Positions 56,301-64,000 of a DNA stretch of 64,000 nt are shown here, piece by piece. Within the stretch, counting starts at the first letter, position 1, and the number at the start of each line of letters is the position of its first letter. The DNA is taken from assembly GCA_026182355.1 (NCBI GenBank), contig JAPFBL010000557.1:12501-76500 (forward strand). Reading direction: 5' to 3'. This DNA comes from Hermatobates lingyangjiaoensis (lineage: Eukaryota > Arthropoda > Insecta > Hemiptera > Hermatobatidae). The translations under genes and the position numbers were made by a program. The notes under the pieces were generated by a model that made no database searches, was not told where the DNA came from, and worked only from the letters and a program-made list of their open reading frames with translations.

Positions 56301-56895
56301 CTAGTATAATAATTCTATAAAAGACCAAAAATATAAAAGATAATTGAAAATGGAAATCTTTCGTTTTGAAGATTATAAATGTAATTATTGTATATCATTA
56401 ATTATAAATTATCTTAAAACGACATTTTTTCTTGGATGTTTATGATGTTTTTCAGGGAAAATTAGAGTACTTTTCTGATTTAAATTTGACTTAAATATTC
56501 AATATAGAAGGAGGTCAAGTAACCGATATAAGAAATTCCCTAGCTATTTGAACAAACGTCATGTTCTCTTGTAGGAGATTATTTCGTATCAAGAAATTTT
56601 CACTTTGGCTTTTTAAAAATGTTATTACTGCTGTAGTTATACTAATCAGGTTATTTGCATCAGCTGTGTGTTGTACAAAAATAAGCTTATATATTGTTAA
56701 GTCGATCAATCACTATCTGCACAGCCTCAGAAATGAAAGACTAATAAGCATCTCCCATTTAAATGTTTACATTATGCATAAATGAGACATTATATATTAT
56801 ATACCCAAGAACATTGACATTAAGTTTACTTATATTAACATTGATATTTAAGTTTAATTATAAGTTTCCTTATAATTATAAGTTGAGTGTAGGCC
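53400..56895. mobile_element. Long-TIR transposon family, inverted and nested copies
   Basis: 54000-55690 is the inverse of 47683-49340, nearly base for base. 55691-56050 is the inverse of 49480-49790, and 56200-56710 the inverse of the 48420-48900 block. 53400-53960 is a plus copy of that block. So at least three fragments of one family lie together. Short decayed frames (HHTADANNFISITTAI at 53480; its minus relative at 56515) are shared but no domain is certain. Confidence 0.75.
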
Positions 56896-56897
56896 AC

Positions 56898-57470
56898 TCC
56901 AGATTTTTTCACTTGTTTTAACTGCTATATTCAAAGAGATAAATTCATCTTTGGAGTTGGCCAATGCCATCAGAATTAGAACTTAGAACTCTCTAACAAG
57001 TAGCTATCAGTGTTAACATAAATCTATTGAACTTGGGGAAAAATGTCAAGAAAAAACAACCCTATAATATTTTAGAGATATGTTTAGACCTGAAATCTGA
57101 AGAAGCCAGCGCGTTCTTTGATTATTTGGCCTTTCGTATGATGAAACAAAGTTTATACGATAAAGAATTATTTTCAGAAAGAACTTTTTTATAAGATGAA
57201 AATTTCGTGTCAACGTTTGATACCAGTAATGTATTTTGCCAACTCATCTTAATTAGTAATACGTTTTAACTTCAAACGATTTGATTAGTTTCCGAAATCA
57301 ACTTAATTAAATTAATTAGAATATTAAAAAAAAAAGAAGAAAAGTTGAAGGAATATTTAATTGGATTTTAGTTTATGCAATCCTGAGAACTTGTTTCGTA
57401 ACAGGTTTCTTTGTTTTATTATAATTGTAGTTTCTATTTTTTTTTTAATTTGTTTTTCAGTTAAAACACA
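56898..57470. other. Upstream region of the coiled-coil ORF
   Basis: Unique-looking. A polypyrimidine run and TTTGTTTTTCAG at 57440-57463 could be a 3' splice site for a 5'-untranslated intron. Confidence 0.4.
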
Positions 57471-57481
57471 TAAATAGAATC

Positions 57482-58471
57482 ATGTCTGGACCGCCTAATT
57501 TAGCGAGTATGATAAAAACGAAAAAATCAGGTATTTTAACTCAAGAAGAAAAGATTATGGTTAAAAGGCAAATGCATACATTAAATAAAAAATATGATTT
57601 GATAAATCGAGAGAAATTAAGCGAAGTGGAAAAAATGAAAATCAATTTAGAAGGGCAGAATAAGATTTTAGAAAGGTTTGCCAAAGATGAAGGTCATTTG
57701 ATAAGCGATGGTCAGGCTTGTGTAACGGAAAATGATAAGAAAAAAGAGAGGGAATTTTTAAAAAGAATGGCAACTTATATACAAGAAAAAGCCTTTTTAG
57801 AAGAAGAAATTGATAATTTAAGGAATGAAATGAAGGATTTAGACAGACAGAATCTTAAAATTAATAATATTTTAAAAGATATGGAAACTAAGCAGAGGAT
57901 AATAGAAGAAAAAAACTCATCCAGTATAGAAGCAGCTGATAAATTATTGTTCATGTTAAACAGTAAGATGTCTCACTTTGCTTTAGAATTAAATAAAGTA
58001 ATGAACGTTTGTAGAACGTATAGAACTGAAATAGAAGAATTATTACGGGAAAGAAATCAATTTAAAGAATTATTGGATTCAGTTTTAATGAAATTAAATT
58101 TAGGGAAAAGTTTAATGTTGGATATGATTGAACAGGCAACACTGTCGTTTGAAAGGCGGGAAGAGGCGAGGCAACGTTTGAAATATCTCGAGCAAAAACA
58201 CCGAAATCAAAGTGCGTTACAGAAGAAACAAATTCAGGAATTCACTCACACTATGAATGTTGATATAGATAAAGCGATTTTCTATTCAATTAAAAATCAA
58301 AAACGCGTTATGGGTGACTTAGAAGCGAAGAATCGTCTCCAAGAATTAATAAATAGGCAAGCAACAGAAAATCAAGTACACCAGTTTAAGATAATAATGT
58401 TTAATTTAAAAGAATTCCTTAGCGAGGAAACAGTTGAAGGTGCTTTAGAGAAATTTTCTAGATGTCAGTGA
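57482..58471 (+). CDS. CCDC63/CCDC114 (ODAD1)-like coiled-coil protein, N-terminal part
   Basis: 329 codons from ATG at 57482 (context AGAATCATGTCTGG) to a TGA at 58469. Almost entirely charged heptad sequence, coiled coil from about residue 20 to 330. Family-like landmarks: a YIQEKAFLEEEIDNLRNEM helix, LNSKMSHFALELNKVM, YRTEIEELLRERNQFKELLD, and MIEQATLSFERREEARQRL, in the order found in outer-dynein-arm docking proteins CCDC63/CCDC114 and algal DC2. These proteins anchor dynein arms on axonemal doublet microtubules, so expression in sperm or ciliated cells is expected. The following frame continues the homology one base out of register (58458 on), so the stop is not the natural end. The assignment is from pattern memory; another axonemal coiled-coil is possible. 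Confidence 0.65.
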   Translation: MSGPPNLASMIKTKKSGILTQEEKIMVKRQMHTLNKKYDLINREKLSEVEKMKINLEGQNKILERFAKDEGHLISDGQACVTENDKKKEREFLKRMATYIQEKAFLEEEIDNLRNEMKDLDRQNLKINNILKDMETKQRIIEEKNSSSIEAADKLLFMLNSKMSHFALELNKVMNVCRTYRTEIEELLRERNQFKELLDSVLMKLNLGKSLMLDMIEQATLSFERREEARQRLKYLEQKHRNQSALQKKQIQEFTHTMNVDIDKAIFYSIKNQKRVMGDLEAKNRLQELINRQATENQVHQFKIIMFNLKEFLSEETVEGALEKFSRCQ

Positions 58472-59174
58472 CGAGACAATGGCTTTGTTTGACTATATCA
58501 TTTACGTTTTTTGTCAAGCAGGAAATTTTCAAGATAAAAATAGTTTACTTAAATTTCAAATTAAAAACGAATGGAGAAATAACGAAGAATTAAAATTGAA
58601 TTTACAAAAAAATTTGAATTCTGTTAGAAATGAACATCAAAAGTTGGTTGCTAAAAAATCCTGGTGGACAAGCCGACTGGAATACGCAAAAGAGTTTGTA
58701 CAGTTTAGTATGTTTAGATTGAACAAAATGTTTCTTAAATCTGGCTGCAGTTTTGAGCCTTTTAAACTTCTTTTAGGTGATATTGATTGTGTTAGTGTAA
58801 ATAATACGAATTTAATGTTGAAAGAAGTTGAAAAGAAACTGATTGAATTGGTAGCAGTTTTACATAAAATAGAATATGAAACAGAAAAAGAGAGCCTTCC
58901 ATTGAGAAGGTATATACTTAGTATACCGAAGAAAAAAGGAGTTAGAGTTGTCGATGATATAGACGAAGTAGAAACACCTTGCCCTTTGTGCATTGAACAG
59001 GAGAGGTTGATGTTGACAAGGGAAGTAATCGATTCTATACAGCCTTATCAAGAGCTCCACGAAGAGGTACGCAATCGATACGATGTAGGTCTCATGACAC
59101 CGCATTTACATAGTATTTCAACATGTCGCCTTCCAGCTTCAAGGAAGTTAATGCAACAAAGGCTCTTTTCTTGA
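58458..59174 (+). CDS. CCDC63/CCDC114-like protein, C-terminal part (+1 frame)
   Basis: From 58458 the +1 frame reads LDVSDETMALFDYIIYVFCQ. The ETMALFDYI stretch parallels the RNFALFNYVNE segment that follows the same helices in CCDC63/114. About 238 codons run to TGA at 59172, with more coiled coil (RNNEELKLNLQKNLNSVRNE) and a C-terminal PCPLCIEQERL motif with two cysteines. Joined with the first part, the protein would be about 560 residues, close to CCDC63. There is no intron in 1.69 kb. AATAAA lies at 59181 and an A-rich tract at 59190-59210. The frame change may be a real mutation, a sequencing error or, less likely, a tiny intron. Confidence 0.6.
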   Translation, partial: LDVSDETMALFDYIIYVFCQAGNFQDKNSLLKFQIKNEWRNNEELKLNLQKNLNSVRNEHQKLVAKKSWWTSRLEYAKEFVQFSMFRLNKMFLKSGCSFEPFKLLLGDIDCVSVNNTNLMLKEVEKKLIELVAVLHKIEYETEKESLPLRRYILSIPKKKGVRVVDDIDEVETPCPLCIEQERLMLTREVIDSIQPYQELHEEVRNRYDVGLMTPHLHSISTCRLPASRKLMQQRLFS

Positions 59175-59180
59175 TTTATA

Positions 59181-59210
59181 AATAAATTGAAACAAAACAA
59201 AAAAAAACAA
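59181..59210 (+). promoter_or_regulatory. AATAAA signal and A-rich tract
   Basis: AATAAA nine bases after the stop region is followed by AAACAAAACAAAAAAAAACA. It can be read as a polyadenylation signal with genomic A-rich sequence or as the decayed poly(A) tail of a retrocopy. Confidence 0.5.
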
Positions 59211-59319
59211 TTAAGATTCCTATTTTGTAAATGTTTTATTAGAATTATTTTTAGGGGGAGAGTGAGGCATAGTTATATCAGTGGCAATGTGCTGAAAGAA
59301 GATAGAGGAATTGTGACTA

Positions 59320-59345
59320 CAGTAGTGGTTTTCAACGTAGCCTTA
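59320..59345 (+). mobile_element. hAT-like terminus remnant
   Basis: CAGTAGTGGTTTTCAACGTAG resembles the hAT end at 37744 (CAGTGGTTCTCAACGTGG) with an extra three bases. A third such remnant is at 41322-41345. No partner end found. Confidence 0.35.
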
Positions 59346-60012
59346 AATAATTCAAAACTCTAAAAATAGTCAATCCTTTCAAAATGTTCAATACATATAA
59401 ACCATTTACATCATTCAATACTTTCAAAACATTCAATTCCTACCAATCAGTACTTCAAAATCATTCAATACTTTCAAATTATTTAAAACATTCAATTTCT
59501 TTACCATTCAATAGTTTTAAATCATTCAAAATATTCAATTCTTCCCTTTAGTAGTTTCAAATCATTCAAAACATTCAATTCTTCCCTTTCAATACTTTCA
59601 AATGATTCAAAACATCCAATTCTTTCCCATTCAATACTTTCAAAACATTCAATTCCTACCAATCAGTACTTCAAAATCATTCAATACTTTCAAATTATTT
59701 AAAACATTCAATTTCTTTACCATTCAATAGTTTTAAATCATTCAAAACATTCAATTCTTCCCTTTAGTAGTTTTAAATCATTCAAAACATTCAATTCTTC
59801 CCATTCAATACTTTCAAAACATTCAATACTTTCAAATTATTTAAAACATTCAATTCTTCCCATTCAATACTTTCAAAACATTCAATACATTCAAATTATT
59901 TAAAACATTCAATTCTTCCCATTCAATACTTTCAAAACATTCAATACTTTCAAATTATTTAAAACATTCAATTTTTCCCATTCAATACTTTCAAAACTTT
60001 GAATGCATTCAA
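59345..60012. repeat. Imperfect AT-rich array on CATTCAATACTTTCAAA
   Basis: Irregular 20-60-bp units of CATTCAATACTTTCAAAACATTCAATTCTTCC. Longer blocks (59640-59760) duplicate 59435-59550. Confidence 0.85.
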
Positions 60013-60029
60013 GTAATAGCTTATAAACT

Positions 60030-60262
60030 ATCAAATATCAAACCACAATATGAAATGGGAAAACAAAACTAAGATCTTTCAACCGTAACAAGCGGTCTTC
60101 GTCAGAGTCAAAAACCCAACTGAAACACTAAATGCAGAAAACATCTGGTTTCTGGGTTGAGAAGTGGGACGGAAGAGTGGTATTTTAAAAAGGTGAAAGC
60201 GCAGGAAAGGACTAATGTCCAGAAAGGGATGTTTGGGGAAACAAAGGAGTACAGTAAGAAAG
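60030..60262 (-). mobile_element. PLE-B 3' end
   Basis: CAAACCACAATATGAAATGG, the inverse family-B core (60078-60112), then GTGGTATTTTAAAAAGGTGA up to GTACAGTAAGAAAGAG. The GIY-YIG part is missing. Confidence 0.8.
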
Positions 60263-60264
60263 AG

Positions 60265-60955
60265 ACTTATACATAACACGTTATAGATGAGAGTTATACA
60301 TAACACGTTATGTATAAATATTTCGTCAATGTTGGAAAACTTTGAGAGAATATGGTAACTATGTTGTCTCGCGAGCCCAACACTTTGTGTATAAATATTT
60401 AGTAAAGTAAGAATAGTATGATAGAATACATCAACCTTCTTGTCTGGAGAGCCTAACACTTTAGGTATAAATATTTCGTCAAAGTTCGAAAACTATGACA
60501 AAATACGGGGACTTCGTTGTCTCGCGCGCCTAGCATTTTGTGTATAAATATTTCGTCAATGTAAGAATATTATGATAGAATACAGCAACCTTCTTGTCTG
60601 GAGAGCCTAACACTTTAGGTATAAATATTTCGTCAAAGTTCGAAAACTATGACAAAATACGGGGACTTTGTTGTCTCGCGCGCCTAGCATTTTGTATAAA
60701 TATTTCGTCAATGTAAGAATATTATGATAGAATACAGCAACCTTCTTGTCTGGAGAGCCTAACACTTTAGGTATAAATATTTCGTTAAAGTTCGTAAACT
60801 ATGACAAAATATGGGAACTTAGTTGTCTTGCACGCCTAACACTTTATGTATAAATTATTAGTCAAAGTTCGAAAACTATGAGAGAATACGTGAACTTTTT
60901 GTCTCGTGCTCCTAACAATTCAGTAAAAATATTTAATTAAAGTAAGAATAGTATG
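60265..60955. repeat. 153-bp tandem repeat of two ~76-bp halves
   Basis: CAAAGTTCGAAAACTATGAC at 60481 and 60634, then a variant at 60786, gives 152-153 bp. Each half has CCTAACACTTTAGGTATAAATATTTCGTCAA or CCTAGCATTTTGTGTATAAATATTTCGTCAA. Confidence 0.9.
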
Positions 60956-60974
60956 ACAGAATACAAGTATGAAG

Positions 60975-61270
60975 TATGAAGAATTCCTCGTAAGAACCTG
61001 GTCCGGGCTATGGGCATTATGAGTTGAAGTTGAGTGTGTGTGGCGTTTGTCATTAGACCCCTTTACTGCAGTGTTTTCTTGAAGAATGCGTGGCCTTCCT
61101 CGTGTCGTTGCGACCGGTTTCGACCGTTCCTCGGTCATTCTCAAGCTGGTGGGTGTAGTTCCTGGCTGGATTGTGCGTTAATATATGTTGAATGCCAGAT
61201 TAGATATTGAAAAAGACGAGCCAATCCCTGTTACGTATTACTTTGGGCACCTTCTTATTGGTTGTGGGTG
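60975..61270 (-). repeat. Direct duplicate unit 1 (PLE-type end, family P)
   Basis: Shares about 290 bp with 61625-61925: CCTCGTAAGAACCTGGTCCG, ACTGCAGTGTTTTCTTGAAG, CTCAAGCTGGTGGGTGTAGT. On the minus strand it contains GAGAATGACCGAGGAACGGT then CGAAACCGGTCGC, a hammerhead-like helix II and III with a damaged CUGANGA box. Confidence 0.75.
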
Positions 61271-61624
61271 TTTTTTCGTTAAACACGTTTCTCCTTAGCA
61301 CACTCCGTCTGCTCGGCCGCCTCAGCCTTCACTCCAGGAGAGGGCTCGCAGTCCCTACTTAATTTTCCAATAGAGTTGGATGAAGGTCTTGGCGTCCTGG
61401 ATTGGAAGTGTACCTCGTCGAACTCGGTGTTTACTATGGGCTTAGTGGATTTCATTAGATACTGGTTGTTGGTGTTTTCTGTAGATTCTATTGTTGTGGG
61501 TGTATGTAGAACCTTTCCCCGTCGGTTTCCTAACACGCTTGGCCGCATCCGCCGTCCTTCCTGGAGAGGGCTCGCAGTCCCTACTTTAGTTTCACAGAGG
61601 GCAGGAATGGCATAGGCGTCCTCA
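61271..61624. other. GC-richer segment with internal duplication
   Basis: GGAGAGGGCTCGCAGTCCCTACTT occurs at about 61338 and 61562. A 205-codon minus frame spans 61279-61896 but lacks recognisable domains and crosses the duplicated end, so I do not call it a gene. Confidence 0.5.
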
Positions 61625-61925
61625 CGTAGAAGAATTCCTCGTAAGAACCTGGTCCGGGCATTATCAGTTGAAGTTGAGTGTGTGTGGCGTTTGTCATTAG
61701 ACCCCTTCACTGCAGTGTTTTCTTGAAGATTCCGTGGCGCATTCCTCGTGTCGTTGCGACCGGTTTCGACCGTTCCTCGGTCATTCTCAAGCTGGTGGGT
61801 GTAGTTCCTGGCTGGATTGTGCGTTATTATATGTTGAATGCCTGAATAGATATTGCAAAAGACGAGCCAATCCCTGTTACGTATTACTTTGGGCACTTCT
61901 TATTGGTTGTGGGTGTTTTTTTGAA
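61625..61925 (-). repeat. Direct duplicate unit 2 (family P)
   Basis: Second copy of 60975-61270 with a few substitutions and small indels. Together with the intervening segment it resembles a terminal-repeat / interior / terminal-repeat layout. Confidence 0.75.
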
Positions 61926-61929
61926 AACA

Positions 61930-62690
61930 CAGAAAACACCAACAACCAGTATATATATAGATAGATAGTTCATAAAGTAGTTAAAGAGATATAGAGAAAT
62001 TGAAAACACAAAGAGATAATTGAACTTATATATATGATAAAACTAATGCAAAACTCGATCCAATCAGCGTTCAGGACCAGTATGAGGGCGGCAAATCTTC
62101 CCGTAGGCATATTTCATTAAAGTAAACAGCAGCTTCTGGCAGTCTGCTCGTATTGATACCATCTTGTCGTCTGCATCTATTCTATGAAATATTTGAAATT
62201 CCAACAATACATCTTACTTAATTCCAATAATCATTCTAGAGGTCAGTGGTCAGCTTCTCATGATAATGTGCATCGAGTAGTTGCCATTTTGGTAGAATTG
62301 GGTAAATTTTCCAGAGGTCCCAGGTTCCAATGTAATGAATGTATCAGCATTCTTGTTGGTTAAAATACATTTAGCCCACTTCAATAATCGTAATTTATCC
62401 GCCTGATGAGGGCATCGTTGTTATTATAGCCCTGAAAAGGGTCATTGCACCTTTGCCTTGACTGTGGCATGATTATACTCGTAGACATGTAGTTCATTTG
62501 GCATCACCCAGGGTACACCACGCGGAGGCGAACTACATTGTACCCCACCCACCACCATGCATGCTACATGCGACAAAACACATTATATATATAAAACAAC
62601 TATATCTAACTGCATACCGTTTAAACATTCCAGGTAATGGAGCATGCGAGATCGTTTAAACATAAATACCATCAGAAAAAACAATACTGC
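61930..62690. other. No gene recognised
   Basis: Short GATA-like run (61955-61970), then moderately GC-rich unique sequence. A GCCCTGAAAAGGGTC hairpin at 62430 is described under rejected items. Confidence 0.45.
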
Positions 62691-64000
62691 TGAAATAAGA
62701 AAATAACAACACAACATATAGACGACTTATCCTTCTATAAATTAAGCAGCATGATGAAGTACACCTGAAATAAGAAAATATACAACACAACATATAGACG
62801 ACCTATTCTTCTATAAATTAAGAAGCATGATGAAGTACACCTGAAATAAGAAAATATACAACACAACATATAGACGACCTATTCTTCTATAAATTAAGCA
62901 GCATGATGAAGTACACCTGAAATAAGAAAATATACAACACAATATATAGACGACTTATTCTTCTATAAATTAAGCAGCATGATGAAGTACACCTGAAATA
63001 AGAAAATATACAACACAATATATAGACGACTTATTCTTCTATAAATTAAGCAGCATGATGAAGTACACCTGAAATAAGAAAATATACAACACAATCATAT
63101 AGACGACTTATTCTTCTATAAATTAAGCAGCATTGAATGAAGTACACCTTGAAATAAGAAATATACATACACAATATATAGACGACTTATTCTTCTATAA
63201 ATTAAGCAGCATGATGAAGTACACCTGAAATAAGAAAATATACAACACAACATATAGACGACCTATTCTTCTATAAATTAAGCAGCATGATGAAGTACAC
63301 CTGAAATAAGAAAATATACAACACAACTTATAGACGACCTATTCTTCTATAAATTAAGCAGCATGATGAAGTACACCTGAAATAAGAAAATATACAACAC
63401 AACATATAGACGACTTATTCTTCTATAAATTAAGAAGCATGATGAAGTACACCTGAAATAAGAAAATATACAACACAACATATAGACGACTTATTCTTCT
63501 ATAAATTAAGCAGCATGATGAAGTACACCTGAAATAAGAAAATATACAACACAACATATAGACGACTTATCCTTCTATAAATTAAGCAGCATGATGAAGT
63601 ACACCTGAAATAAGAAAATATACAACACAACATATAGACGACCTATTCTTCTATAAATTAAGCAGCATGATGAAGTACACCTGAAATAAGAAAATATACA
63701 ACACAACATATAGACGACCTATTCTTCTATAAATTAAGAAGCATGATGAAGTACACCTGAAATAAGAAAATATACAACACAACATATAGATGACCTATTC
63801 TTCGATAAATTAAGCAGCATGATGAAGTACACCTGAAATAAGAAAATATACAACACAACATATAGACGACCTATTCTTCTATAAATTAAGCAGCATGATG
63901 AAGTACACCTGAAATAAGAAAATATACAACACAATATATAGACGACTTATTCTTCTATAAATTAAGAAGCATGATGAAGTACACCTGAAATAAGAAAATA
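62690..64000. repeat. 76-bp satellite, ~17 copies, continues past the window
   Basis: Unit ACACCTGAAATAAGAAAATA + TACAACACAACATATAGACG + ACTTATTCTTCTATAAATTA + AGCAGCATGATGAAGT. Starts at 62761, 62837 and 62913 give 76 bp. Copies are nearly identical except for one irregular stretch at 63090-63180 with several single-base insertions. Confidence 0.95.

Noticed and set aside
61279..61896. 205-codon minus-strand frame in GC-richer sequence
   Set aside because: No domain recognised; it runs through the directly repeated end that holds a hammerhead-like structure, so an RNA or non-coding origin is more likely.
62425..62450. Minus-strand ACCCTTTTCAGGGCT, like the 3' stem-loop of replication-dependent histone mRNA
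   Set aside because: One A-C mismatch in the stem, no histone coding end upstream and no purine-rich downstream element on that strand.

Overview
This is animal nuclear DNA: AT-rich, gene-poor and repeat-dense. It has a spliced gene, a tRNA-derived SINE, Penelope-like retroelements (PLEs), Helitron and mariner/Tigger/hAT DNA transposons, satellites and microsatellites. An invertebrate is most likely. The two host-type genes look arthropod-like, but I cannot name a species.

Host genes. (1) A two-exon gene for an ~82-residue single-pass membrane protein of the MANBAL/UPF0239 (Drosophila anon-73B1) family, exons 21939-22082 and 30701-30805, split by an 8.6-kb intron full of PLE hairpins and a 1.2-kb polypyrimidine tract. 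(2) An intronless coiled-coil ORF at 57482-59174 resembling the outer-dynein-arm docking proteins CCDC63/CCDC114 (ODAD1), interrupted by a one-base frame change near 58460 and followed by an A-rich tract; it may be a retrocopy. No rRNA, canonical tRNA gene or CRISPR was seen.

Repeats, left to right. 1-7.1 kb: PLE ends, two degenerate Helitron copies keeping the end of the helicase, a 60-bp tandem array. 7.3-10.96 kb: a 140-bp satellite (two ~70-bp halves) with a fold-back mariner inserted at a TA. 11-17.5 kb: SINE, hairpins, a PLE with RT and GIY-YIG domains, a CA array, a 41-bp array, a Tigger MITE nested in PLE sequence. 17.5-21.3 kb: PLE hairpins and the best PLE ORF. 31-34.9 kb: 155-bp repeat, hairpins, a 1.37-kb near-perfect PLE inverted repeat, a 20-bp array. 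34.9-39.7 kb: a ~230-bp repeat in both orientations, broken by MITEs. 40.5-47.3 kb: hairpins flanked by (TA)n, a 45-bp minisatellite, a hAT MITE with 8-bp target duplication, two SINEs. 47.7-56.9 kb: a long-terminal-inverted-repeat DNA transposon family. 59.3-64 kb: four tandem arrays, the last (76 bp) running off the right edge.

The most interesting signal is a hammerhead-ribozyme-type core recurring in at least ten unrelated sequence families here: CUGANGA, a variable helix, GAAA, a 1-3 bp helix III, then UH. It lies in PLE terminal repeats, often as both arms of a hairpin with (TA)n at its edges. Several copies have a clear stem I. All carry one extra nucleotide between the CUGANGA box and helix II.
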